A stretch of 15,390 bases of DNA from Chthoniobacteraceae bacterium (GCA_947478975.1 CANJYI010000019.1:1-15390), one strand, 5' to 3'. Shown: positions 7,456 to 13,984, counted from the stretch's first letter. The notes: generated by a model from the letters alone, not told the origin. A program made the numbers and translations.

Positions 7456-8637
7456 ATGAACACTTGTTCCCTTGGCGTACTTTTTCCAGCAATCGGCAGG
7501 GTTATTTTCCTCCTGTTGCTCTGTGCCCATTGCCTTTTTGCAGCCGCCCCCGCGCCCCTTCCACCGCTTGCCGAGCGCACCGCCGACGGGTTCCTGGTGC
7601 CCCAGCCGGGACACACTTTTGAATTTCCCAAGGACCACGGGAGCCACCCTGGTTTCAAGGTGGAGTGGTGGTATGTGACCGGGCACCTCTTTGAGGTCGG
7701 GACCAAGGAGCGTTTCGGTTTTCAAGCCACCTTCTTTCGCCGCGCCGGAGCCCCTCCAGGGAAGGAGGTGAAGAAATCGGGCGCCTTTCGTTCCGACCAG
7801 CTCTACCTCTTCCATGCCGCGCTCCTCGAGGTGCGCACCGGCAAGTTCATCCACGCCGAGCGTCTTTCCCGCGCCGGTTGGGACGCCTCAAGCGCCGAGG
7901 ACACCCTAGACGTCCAGCACCACGGGAACCGCCTCTTTCTTGATCCCGCGCAGCCGGAAACCTTCCACCTCGACACCCGCATCCGCAACGAAGCCCGCCT
8001 CCAACTCACGCTGCGCCCCCGCAAGCCTCTGGTCGTCTTTGGAGAAGACGGCGTCTCCCGCAAGGGCGACTCGCCGGAGGCCGCCAGTTGGTACCTGACC
8101 TTTCCAAGGCTTGCCGCGGAAGGGCAGCTTCGCCTTGACGGAAAGACCTTCAACATCGGAGGCGAGGCCTGGATGGATCACGAAATCAGTAGCAGCCAAC
8201 TCACGCAGGAGCAAACAGGCTGGGACTGGGCGGGTATCCAGTTCGACGACGGCCGCGAAATCATGGTGTACCGTTTGCGCCGCAAGGACGGCTCCAGCGA
8301 CCCGGCTTCCGCCCTGTTTTGGGTGGATGCGGCGGGGAAAACCGTCCGCTTTGGCTCGGATGCCTTCCGCTGGGAAGGGGCCGCCCAGTGGCGCAGCCCG
8401 CGCTCGGGAGCAAGCTATCCCCTGCCCGTGCGGCTGAGTGTCCCGGATCCCGCCACCGGCCAGAATACGGAGTTTTTCTTGGAGCCCCTTGGCGCGGATC
8501 AGGAGCTTGGAGACAGCGGAAGCGGGATTCCCTACTGGGAAGGGGCCTGCCGAGTGAAGGCCAACGGCAAGGTGGTGGGCTCGGCCTATGTGGAGCTCAC
8601 CGGCTACGCAGGCTCCCTGAACCGCGTCCTCAAATAG
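7456..8637 (+). CDS. Exported CrtC/AttH-like protein (lipocalin-like fold, 'predicted secreted hydrolase')
   Basis: A 393-residue protein with a signal peptide (hydrophobic about 16-30, cut probably near LFAAAPA). Its body belongs to the carotenoid 1,2-hydratase/AttH family: HPGFKVEWWYVTGHL (64-78), FQATFFRR, SDQLYLFHAAL (113-123), SWYLTFPRLAAEG, GEAWMDHEISSSQL (236-249), WDWAGIQFDDGREIMVYRLR (256-275), and the C-terminal YWEGACRV and GSAYVELTGY. It probably acts in the periplasm or at the outer membrane. In many Gram-negative bacteria such genes sit beside an FtsX-type ABC transporter, as here, suggesting it carries or modifies the transported lipophilic substrate. A carotenoid role is unlikely because no carotenoid genes are nearby; enzymatic activity is unproven. 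The last four codons and stop lie inside a 53-base sequence repeated at 9510. The start ATG lacks a Shine-Dalgarno. Confidence 0.88.
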   Translation: MNTCSLGVLFPAIGRVIFLLLLCAHCLFAAAPAPLPPLAERTADGFLVPQPGHTFEFPKDHGSHPGFKVEWWYVTGHLFEVGTKERFGFQATFFRRAGAPPGKEVKKSGAFRSDQLYLFHAALLEVRTGKFIHAERLSRAGWDASSAEDTLDVQHHGNRLFLDPAQPETFHLDTRIRNEARLQLTLRPRKPLVVFGEDGVSRKGDSPEAASWYLTFPRLAAEGQLRLDGKTFNIGGEAWMDHEISSSQLTQEQTGWDWAGIQFDDGREIMVYRLRRKDGSSDPASALFWVDAAGKTVRFGSDAFRWEGAAQWRSPRSGASYPLPVRLSVPDPATGQNTEFFLEPLGADQELGDSGSGIPYWEGACRVKANGKVVGSAYVELTGYAGSLNRVLK

Positions 8638-8675
8638 GCGGGGCCGGCGCTTCTTCCGTGCCCGTTGCGGGGCAT
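8623..8675. repeat. Left 53-base direct repeat flanking the toxin-antitoxin cassette
   Basis: Matches 9510-9562 at 52 of 53 positions; the only difference is C at 8644 against G at 9531. It begins within attH (last four codons CGC GTC CTC AAA and TAG) and runs 38 bases past the stop. It contains an imperfect hairpin, TGCCCG-TTG-CGGGGCA (8659-8674), with one bulged G, which may end attH transcripts. Bases on either side of the two copies differ. Confidence 0.95.
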
Positions 8676-8738
8676 ACGGCCCTGACTCAAACTGGCACCT
8701 TGGCCCATTCTCTTCCCTGAAAGCAGTTGCCGGAAAAG

Positions 8739-8765
8739 TGATGTGGACTTAATTTGTCCACATCA
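8739..8765 (+). promoter_or_regulatory. Palindromic operator candidate at the antitoxin start
   Basis: Perfect 10-base arms TGATGTGGAC and GTCCACATCA are separated by TTAATTT; the last base of the right arm is the A of the antitoxin ATG. Phd/YefM antitoxins normally repress their own operon by binding such palindromes, and the AT-rich spacer could overlap the -10 region. As RNA it would form a hairpin ending at the start codon, which leaves no room for a Shine-Dalgarno. Confidence 0.65.
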
Positions 8766-9022
8766 TGAAAACGGTAACCGTCCGGGACTTGCGCAACTCC
8801 TTTTCGAAGCTGGAAGCATGGCTTTCAGAGGGGGAAGACATCCGTATTGAAAAACGAGGCCAGCCGATTGGACTGCTGACCGCGTGGCGCCCGGAGGCGC
8901 GGGCCGAACCCGTAAAGCCGGACTTCGCATCGCGGCGGCGGGCCATCTGGGGGGATCGTCTCTTTACGGAGGCTGAGGTGGCCGCGATGCGGGCCGATGA
9001 ACTGGAAGGAGAAGAGGGATGA
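8765..9022 (+). CDS. Type II toxin-antitoxin antitoxin, Phd/YefM family
   Basis: An 85-residue protein. The N-terminal half, MKTVTVRDLRNSFSKLEAWL followed by EGEDIRIEKRGQPIGLLTA (23-41), is the Phd/YefM DNA-binding domain: a strand, a helix ending in L.xWL, and the I.I.KRG.PIGLLT hairpin. The C-terminal half (about 50-85) is charged and probably wraps the toxin: ASRRRAIWGDRLFTEAEVAA, then an acidic tail EGEEG. It neutralises the PIN toxin encoded downstream and likely represses the operon through the palindrome touching its start codon. Its stop overlaps the toxin start (ATGA), and its last codons contain a strong purine-rich ribosome binding site for the toxin (GGAAGGAGAAGAGGG). The start itself has no Shine-Dalgarno. 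The gene lies between two 53-base direct repeats. Confidence 0.9.
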   Translation: MKTVTVRDLRNSFSKLEAWLSEGEDIRIEKRGQPIGLLTAWRPEARAEPVKPDFASRRRAIWGDRLFTEAEVAAMRADELEGEEG

Positions 9023-9471
9023 ACAGTTTCCCCGACACGTCCTTTCTTTGCGCGCTGTACCGTACACAGGTTCACTCCGAGAAGGCCGACCAGTTTATGG
9101 CGGCGATGACCGGCGGATTGGGGGTGTCGAGCCTGCTGCTGCTTGAGTTTCGCCAGTCCTTACGCCTTCAGATTCGGCTGCACCTGAACGACCGGTCCAA
9201 GGGGTTTACGCAGCTCCAGGGACAACAGATGCTCAAGGAGCTTCAGTCCGATCTGAATGCGGGGATACTCACTCCCATGCCTGTGGATTGGTCGGCCGTG
9301 CACCAACGCGCTGAGTCGCTGAGCAGCGCGCACACCCTCGCCGCAGGGCACCGACTGGCCGACATTCTCCATGTGGCTACGGCCCTCCATTTGGGGGTCG
9401 CCAAGTTTCTGACCTTTGACACGAATCAAAGGCAACTTGCCACGGCGGAAGGCTTGGTGGTGCCTGTGTAA
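9019..9471 (+). CDS. PIN-domain ribonuclease toxin (VapC-like)
   Basis: A 150-residue PIN-domain protein, the toxin of a type II toxin-antitoxin pair; such proteins cut RNA with a Mg/Mn-dependent acidic active site. Seen: the first acidic residue in SFPDTSFLCAL (D6), E43 in LLLLEFRQSL, D115 in HRLADILHVATAL and D134 in FLTFDTNQRQLA. This is the expected four-acid set in order, so the nuclease looks intact. The spacing, with an Rx2D..H.ATA motif and TFD near the C-terminus, fits the VapC-like PIN family. The start overlaps the antitoxin stop by four bases and is preceded by the best Shine-Dalgarno in the window, which suggests coupled translation. Pairing with a Phd/YefM antitoxin rather than a VapB type is a common mixed combination. 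The RNA target is not predictable. Confidence 0.9.
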   Translation: MNSFPDTSFLCALYRTQVHSEKADQFMAAMTGGLGVSSLLLLEFRQSLRLQIRLHLNDRSKGFTQLQGQQMLKELQSDLNAGILTPMPVDWSAVHQRAESLSSAHTLAAGHRLADILHVATALHLGVAKFLTFDTNQRQLATAEGLVVPV

Positions 9472-9509
9472 TCGAGACGGGGACACCATCACCATTGGAT
9501 CCGATTCAG

Positions 9510-9562
9510 CGCGTCCTCAAATAGGCGGGGGCGGCGCTTCTTCCGTGCCCGTTGCGGGGCAT
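9510..9562. repeat. Right 53-base direct repeat flanking the toxin-antitoxin cassette
   Basis: Second copy of the repeat at 8623-8675, 887 bases downstream, with one substitution at 9531. It carries the attH tail codons and stop out of any gene context, 39 bases after the toxin stop, and ends 23 bases before the EboE-like start. It is therefore probably a duplicated or displaced copy of the original sequence behind attH. Confidence 0.95.
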
Positions 9563-9585
9563 TTGTGCTATCTAAATTTACTGCC

Positions 9586-10788
9586 ATGCGACTTCCCCAG
9601 AATCCCCTGCTCCACCTCACTTACTGCCAGAACATTCATCCGGGCGAGAGTTGGGCGGAAAACTATGCGGCCCTTTCGCAAAAGGCCGTTGCGGTCAAAA
9701 ACACCCTGCACGCTGAGGGCCCCTTCGGGCTTGGGTTGCGTCTGAGCGCCACGGCCGCTGCGGAGCTGGCCGCCCCAGGTGCACTGGCCGAGGGAGCCGC
9801 CCTTTTTGCCGCCCAGAACCTGTACCCCTTTTCCATCAACGGGTTTCCCTACGGCCGCTTCCACAAGGGCCCCGTGAAGGAGAATGTTTACGCGCCCGAC
9901 TGGAGGACATCCGAGCGCCTCAGCTACACCCTGCAACTGGCGGAAGTTCTGGCGCACTGGCTCCCCTCCGGCGAAGAGGGCAGCATCAGCACGGTGCCCG
10001 GCTCCTTTGCGCCGTGGATCAAAAGCCGGGAGGACGAACTTTCCATGGCCCGAAATCTGGGCGCCGCGGCTGCCGGCCTCGCCCGGATCGAAGCCCAGAC
10101 CGGACGCAGAATCCACCTCGGGCTGGAGCCCGAACCGGACTGCTTCCTTGAGACAACCGCTCAAACGCTCGCCTTTTTTGCAGACGCCCTGCCGGCGGGC
10201 GCCGTGCCGGTCTTGCGCGAGCAACTGCAGGTGGGCCCGGAAGCGGCGCTGGCGTTGCTGCACCGCCATGTGGGCGTGTGCTTCGACACTTGCCACGTCG
10301 CGCTACAGTACGAGGATTTGACCGCCTCCCTGCGCGCCTACCGTTCCGCCGGGGTGCTTCTCTCAAAAATCCAGCTGAGCGCTGCGCTGAGGGCCCCTGC
10401 CACGCCGGAGGCCATCGAGGCGCTGAAGGCTTTCCGCGAGCCGACCTACCTCCATCAGGTCAAGGCGCGCGGTCCGCACGGCTCCCGCAAAGCCTGGACC
10501 GACCTGCCCGCAGGCCTCGCGGCGCTTCCCGCTGAAACCGATTTGGAGGAACTGCGCGTGCATTTCCATGTTCCGCTGTTTGTCGCCCCGCGCGCCCCGC
10601 TTGCCTCCACGGCTGACTCGCTGGATCTGCCTTTCTGGAAGGAAGTGCTGGCAGGAGCGTGTCCGCATTTGGAGATCGAGACGTACACGTTTGACGTACT
10701 GCCTCCGGAGGTCCACCCCGGTGACATCGTAGAGAGTATCGCGGCGGAATACCGCTGGGTGCTGAGCCAGTTGGAAGCGGCCGGCTAA
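9586..10788 (+). CDS. EboE-like metabolite traffic protein (xylose isomerase-type TIM barrel)
   Basis: A 400-residue cytoplasmic protein without signal peptide. The start HLTYCQNIHPGESWAENYAAL (10-30), then FGLGLRLSA (47-55), FSINGFPYGRFHKGPVKENV (82-101), HLGLEPEPDC (177-186), CFDTCHVALQYED (232-244), LSKIQLSAAL (259-268), YLHQV (288-292), VHFHVPLF (325-332) and LEIETYTFDVLP (362-373) match what I recall of the EboE family. Conserved acids and histidines (E181, D234, H237, H290, H326, E363) sit where sugar isomerase/AP endonuclease-like barrels bind metal. Ebo proteins are linked to moving or processing prenylated or other secondary-metabolite precursors, but the EboE reaction is not established. 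The called ATG follows an AT-rich TATCTAAATTTACTG stretch; the frame also has an upstream GTG at 9565 that is less likely. No other ebo gene is visible here. Confidence 0.82.
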   Translation: MRLPQNPLLHLTYCQNIHPGESWAENYAALSQKAVAVKNTLHAEGPFGLGLRLSATAAAELAAPGALAEGAALFAAQNLYPFSINGFPYGRFHKGPVKENVYAPDWRTSERLSYTLQLAEVLAHWLPSGEEGSISTVPGSFAPWIKSREDELSMARNLGAAAAGLARIEAQTGRRIHLGLEPEPDCFLETTAQTLAFFADALPAGAVPVLREQLQVGPEAALALLHRHVGVCFDTCHVALQYEDLTASLRAYRSAGVLLSKIQLSAALRAPATPEAIEALKAFREPTYLHQVKARGPHGSRKAWTDLPAGLAALPAETDLEELRVHFHVPLFVAPRAPLASTADSLDLPFWKEVLAGACPHLEIETYTFDVLPPEVHPGDIVESIAAEYRWVLSQLEAAG

Positions 10789-10792
10789 GCTT

Positions 10793-10810
10793 GCCCCAAA
10801 GGCTCGGGGC
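10793..10810 (+). terminator. Weak terminator-like hairpin after the EboE-like gene
   Basis: GCCCC and GGGGC pair around an eight-base loop five bases after the stop codon. There is no T-tract, so intrinsic termination is uncertain. Confidence 0.25.
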
Positions 10811-10865
10811 GGCATCCGGCTCCAGCGGCTTCAGCGCCCCCTTTTCGCATCCCCACCCCCCCAAA

Positions 10866-12269
10866 ATGAACCGCTTCCACCACTCCTCCGCCATTTACCG
10901 GACCGCAACCTCCGCGGCACTCGTGCTTTTTTCCCAAGCCGCCCTGGCTTGGGGGCCGCACACCGAAATCGCTCAGGCCGCCCTCACCGCCCTCGGAACC
11001 GGGGACGGGATCTACAAGCAACTGGGCGCCGACACCGGCGTCCTCGCCCAATACGTCTGGATGGCAGACTGGCGAACGCAGCTGCTCATCAGGACGGACG
11101 AGGTCTTTTACGCGGACGATTACCTGCTGTTTCCCAAGGCTAAAACGCACAGCCAGCACATCTGCCCCGAAGTGAAGCAAACCTACGCGCCGTTTTTCCG
11201 TCGGGCGCTTCAGGCGCTCCGGACCGAATCCCCCAGAAACGCCGCCCGCTGGATCGGCTCCCTTCTCCACTTCACCACAGACACGGGGAGCCCACCGCAC
11301 GCGGCCGGCTTTCTCGGCGCCGCACATTCCAAAATGGAAAACTGGGTGGACGCCAAACTCATCCACCTTCCCGAATACCAGCCGCAGCTTTTGGGGGAGG
11401 ACGATTCCGCTGCCGAGGCCGGGTTCCTGGCCAGGATGGATGGCTTGATTGAGTTTTCCAAGGAACGGGCGGCCCGTTGCCGCGCCGACGTGGACGCAGA
11501 CCGGCGGGAACCCGTCGAGCCCGTCGTGTTGGAGAGCGCGCTCGAGACGGCCCGAGTCACGGCGGACCTGCTCCACACCCTCGGTGTGCTGGCGGCCAGA
11601 CCCGCGTCCGGCGCCTCCCTTTCCGGCACGGTTGCTTTGCAAAAGAACAACCATCCCTCGCTCGACAGGCTGCCCGCCAAGGTCGTTCTGCTGGGCACGG
11701 ACTTCTCCACGCTCACGGCGCCGGACGGCTCTTTTGCGTTCCGGCACCTACCCGAAGGCGACTACAAGCTGGTGGCGCTCGCTCCCGGCGCGACCTCCGC
11801 ACCGATGGCTGTTTCCCTCAGGAGCGGCGGCTTTATCGTGCCCCAGCTCGCACTTTCGGCGGCGGCCTCGGGAAACCTCCTGCGAAACGGAGATTTTCTG
11901 CTGCAATGGAGTGGCGCAGATGCACTGGATCACTGGTCGATGAAAACTCCCCCCGGAAAGCTGGCGGCCAAGACCTCGGTACGCGACTGGGACGGCGAAT
12001 GGCTCCCCTTGGAAAAGGGCGTCTCCTACAGGCTGGAAGCGCACTGGAAAAAGAGCGCTCCCCAAGCGGAAAGCCCCCTTGTGTTTGTGCGTCTCAAGCC
12101 GGCAGCCAGCGGACCGGCCGTGCCCACCGAAACAGAGCCGCTCAACGCTCCAAGCGACCACATCACATTGAACGGCACGCAGGAGGCCGCCTGGGCCCAG
12201 GTCTGCATCCGCGCGGCGCAGGCTCCGCAGGAGGTGCTTGAGTCGGTGCAGTTCCGCCGGGAAAACTGA
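10866..12269 (+). CDS. Secreted zinc-dependent phospholipase C / S1-P1 nuclease-like protein with C-terminal regulatory-like and carbohydrate-binding-like domains
   Basis: A 467-residue exported protein. The signal peptide ends in SQAALA at residue 28, so the mature chain should start WGPH (W29, H32). In bacterial zinc phospholipase C and P1 nuclease the mature N-terminal Trp is itself a zinc ligand. Further ligand candidates are D68 (MADWR), H95 or H98, then H135-D139-H145 in HFTTDTGSPPH (spacing +4, +6 as in the family) and H154-E158. A trinuclear zinc hydrolase is thus likely, on phosphodiesters or phospholipids; the substrate cannot be told. Residues about 250-332 look like a carboxypeptidase-regulatory-like beta domain (LTAPDGSFAFRHLPEGDYKL). 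Residues 336-466 begin NLLRNGDFLLQW and resemble a carbohydrate-binding module. The start follows a C-rich leader with no Shine-Dalgarno. Convergent with the DUF1501 gene. Confidence 0.75.
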   Translation: MNRFHHSSAIYRTATSAALVLFSQAALAWGPHTEIAQAALTALGTGDGIYKQLGADTGVLAQYVWMADWRTQLLIRTDEVFYADDYLLFPKAKTHSQHICPEVKQTYAPFFRRALQALRTESPRNAARWIGSLLHFTTDTGSPPHAAGFLGAAHSKMENWVDAKLIHLPEYQPQLLGEDDSAAEAGFLARMDGLIEFSKERAARCRADVDADRREPVEPVVLESALETARVTADLLHTLGVLAARPASGASLSGTVALQKNNHPSLDRLPAKVVLLGTDFSTLTAPDGSFAFRHLPEGDYKLVALAPGATSAPMAVSLRSGGFIVPQLALSAAASGNLLRNGDFLLQWSGADALDHWSMKTPPGKLAAKTSVRDWDGEWLPLEKGVSYRLEAHWKKSAPQAESPLVFVRLKPAASGPAVPTETEPLNAPSDHITLNGTQEAAWAQVCIRAAQAPQEVLESVQFRREN

Positions 12270-12272
12270 GTC

Positions 12273-12293
12273 AAAAAAGGGCCATACGCCCTT
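12273..12293 (-). terminator. Intrinsic terminator for the minus-strand DUF1501 gene
   Basis: On the minus strand AAGGGC, loop GTATG, GCCCTT is followed by a run of T (12278-12273). It lies about 80 bases past the DUF1501 stop and directly after the stop of the convergent zinc-enzyme gene. On the plus strand no T-run follows, so it should act mainly on minus-strand transcripts. Confidence 0.65.
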
Positions 12294-12374
12294 GCACATT
12301 GGCCCAAAAACAATGCCTCGGCCCGGCTTGGAGGGGGCTTCCGGGCGCACCTCTTGTTTCTTGTTGGGGCGGCC

Positions 12375-13808
12375 TCAGCCGAACAAGGACACCAGGGGCT
12401 TTCCGCTTTCGACCAGCGGTACCGGGCGGCCCCGGCGGTCTGTGAGAAACATGTCCGGATCCACTCCGAGGGCCCAGTAAATCGTTTTGGCCAGATCCTC
12501 CGGAGAGACAGCCCCCTCCAGCGGGTACTCAGCCTTGGCATCGGACTTTCCGTACACAATCCCACCGCGCACGCCCGCCCCGGCTATGAGGCAGGGAAAA
12601 CAGGTGCTCCAGTGGCCCCGTCCCCACTTGGAATTGGCGACGGGCGTGCGCCCCATTTCACCGAGGGCGACCACTAGGGTCTCGTCCAGAAGCCCGCGCT
12701 CGTCCAGGTCGCCAAGGAGCGCCGAACAGGCCTGGTCGAAGGTGGGCAGCAGATGGTCTTTGACGTCGTTGCTGGTCAAATGGGAATCCCATCCGTAGCC
12801 GTCCACGCAGTCGTAGTGGACGGTGACAAACTTTGTACCCGCCTCCACGAAGCGTCTGGCCATGAGGCAGGACTGGCCGAAAAGGTGGCGCCCATAGCGG
12901 TCGCGCATCGCTTCGGGCTCGCGCTGGATGTCCAGGGCTCCGGCCATTTTGTCTGAGGCGATTAGGGCCAGCGCCCTTTTGCGGTGCCGGTCCAGCGCGT
13001 CGGCCTCTCCCGAGGCGAGGCGCTCGCGAACACCTTCAAACTGGCTGAGCAGGGTGTCCCGCTCGCGGATCCGCCCGATCGGGACCAACGGCTGCAATCC
13101 CTCTATGGAATAGTTGAGCTCCGCGTCGGTGCACTCCCTCCAGTAGGGGTTGTCGGTCTTGTCCCGCTTGTCGATCCGGGTGGTCATCGGGTTGTATCCG
13201 TTGCCCAGCCAGCCGGCGTACTGGCCTGGACGCCTGTACTGGCCCACGTCCTGCAAACGCCCCAGCCAGTTGGGTAACACGGCGTAGGAGGTCGTGTCCC
13301 GATCCATCCCGCCGGGAGCCTGCTGGCTGAGGTATTCGACCATGGAACCCATCGAAGGCCAGTCCTCCGGAGTCGCCGAGAACCCTCCCCCCACCGGCAA
13401 ATGCCAGCGGCGGCCGGTCTGAATGTAGTGCCCCGCGCCGCTGTGGTCGTTGTAGGAATGCGACATCGTCCGGATGACGCCAAACTTGTCGGACATGCGC
13501 GCCAGCCGCCCCAGATGCTCGCTGATGCGCAGGTCCGGAGTGCGGGAAGCAATGGGCGAAAAGGGGCCTCGGATTTCACGGGGTGCATCGGGCTTGAGAT
13601 CGAAGGTCTCGAGCTGGCTTGGACCGCCGAAGAGGTGGAGGAAAATCACGGATTTGGCGCGTCCGCCCCGGAAGGGACCGCCCGCGTCCTGTGCGGCAAA
13701 GACCTTGGGCAGGTTCAGCCCGAGGAGGCCCACGCCCCCGAGCTGCAGTAACTCCCGGCGAGAAATGCCGGAGCAGTTGGTTTTGTGAAACCCGTTTAGA
13801 GTCAGCAT
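12375..13808 (-). CDS. Tat-exported DUF1501 family protein
   Basis: A 477-residue protein of the DUF1501 family, common in Planctomycetes and Verrucomicrobia and related in fold to alkaline phosphatase/sulfatases. It starts MLTLNGFHKTNCSG, a typical beginning for the family, then a Tat signal with SRRELLQLGG (16-25) and GLLGLNLPKVFAA. Family segments seen: KSVIFLHLFGGPSQLETFDL (52-71), MSHSYNDHSGAGHYIQTG, WPSMGS, GYGWDSHLTSND, LLGDLDERGLLDETLVVALG, EMGRTP, WGRGHW, GVRGGIVYGKSD and the C-terminal LTDRRGRPVPLVESGKPL. The function is not established. In related genomes a large cytochrome-c-containing DUF1549/DUF1553 gene usually lies next to it; none is present here. A run of ten C lies two bases before the ATG, with no Shine-Dalgarno. 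An apparent intrinsic terminator follows. Confidence 0.92.
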   Translation of the reverse strand: MLTLNGFHKTNCSGISRRELLQLGGVGLLGLNLPKVFAAQDAGGPFRGGRAKSVIFLHLFGGPSQLETFDLKPDAPREIRGPFSPIASRTPDLRISEHLGRLARMSDKFGVIRTMSHSYNDHSGAGHYIQTGRRWHLPVGGGFSATPEDWPSMGSMVEYLSQQAPGGMDRDTTSYAVLPNWLGRLQDVGQYRRPGQYAGWLGNGYNPMTTRIDKRDKTDNPYWRECTDAELNYSIEGLQPLVPIGRIRERDTLLSQFEGVRERLASGEADALDRHRKRALALIASDKMAGALDIQREPEAMRDRYGRHLFGQSCLMARRFVEAGTKFVTVHYDCVDGYGWDSHLTSNDVKDHLLPTFDQACSALLGDLDERGLLDETLVVALGEMGRTPVANSKWGRGHWSTCFPCLIAGAGVRGGIVYGKSDAKAEYPLEGAVSPEDLAKTIYWALGVDPDMFLTDRRGRPVPLVESGKPLVSLFG

Positions 13809-13809
13809 A

Positions 13810-13819
13810 GGGGGGGGGG
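13810..13819. repeat. Homopolymer of ten G (C10 in the DUF1501 leader)
   Basis: Ten consecutive G on the plus strand; read on the DUF1501 strand this is C10, then T, then the ATG. Such tracts are prone to slippage in replication and to errors in sequencing. It lies outside the reading frame, so a length change would alter the leader but not the protein. Confidence 0.85.
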
Positions 13820-13896
13820 CTGGTTGCGGCTAACTAACTCCAACAAATTGAGCTACACGGCAGGCTTTGCCAGCACAAAATCCGCCACTTCCCGAT

Positions 13897-13957
13897 CCTA
13901 CACGATTCGCAATCCCGCCGGCTCTGCCTCCTTGGCCGCCGCTCTGAATCGTGTAGG
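13897..13957. promoter_or_regulatory. 12-base perfect inverted repeat with 37-base loop in the divergent region
   Basis: CCTACACGATTC (13897-13908) and GAATCGTGTAGG (13946-13957) are exact reverse complements. The structure ends 27 bases before the ATG of the plus-strand coiled-coil gene and lies about 90 bases upstream of the DUF1501 start. It could be paired regulator half-sites or a 5' leader hairpin. No T-run follows the right arm, so it is not an ordinary terminator. Confidence 0.6.
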
Positions 13958-13984
13958 TTGCTCAAGCAAGTCCCACCGCACCCC

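Noticed and set aside
6419..7492. Long antisense open frame opposite the permease, and similar ones at 3954-4901 and 10785-11747
   Set aside because: They mirror well-supported genes in high-GC DNA, have low-complexity Gly/Arg/Gln-rich composition and show no domain motifs.
7456..8637. Carotenoid 1,2-hydratase (CrtC) for carotenoid synthesis
   Set aside because: The fold family matches, but the operon context with an FtsX-type transporter and no carotenoid genes favours the AttH-like role.
8623..9562. Integron gene cassette with attC-like repeats around the toxin-antitoxin pair
   Set aside because: Cassettes often carry such pairs and attC is of similar length, but neither copy has GTTRRRY and RYYYAAC core sites, and the repeat includes attH coding sequence.
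8623..9562. Insertion sequence carrying the toxin-antitoxin pair
   Set aside because: There is no transposase and no terminal inverted repeats, and a 53-base duplication is much too long for a transposition target site.
13838..13865. tRNA-like D-arm on the minus strand (GTAGCTCAATTTGTTGGAG)
   Set aside because: No T-arm, anticodon arm or matching acceptor stem follows; the resemblance is limited to one arm.
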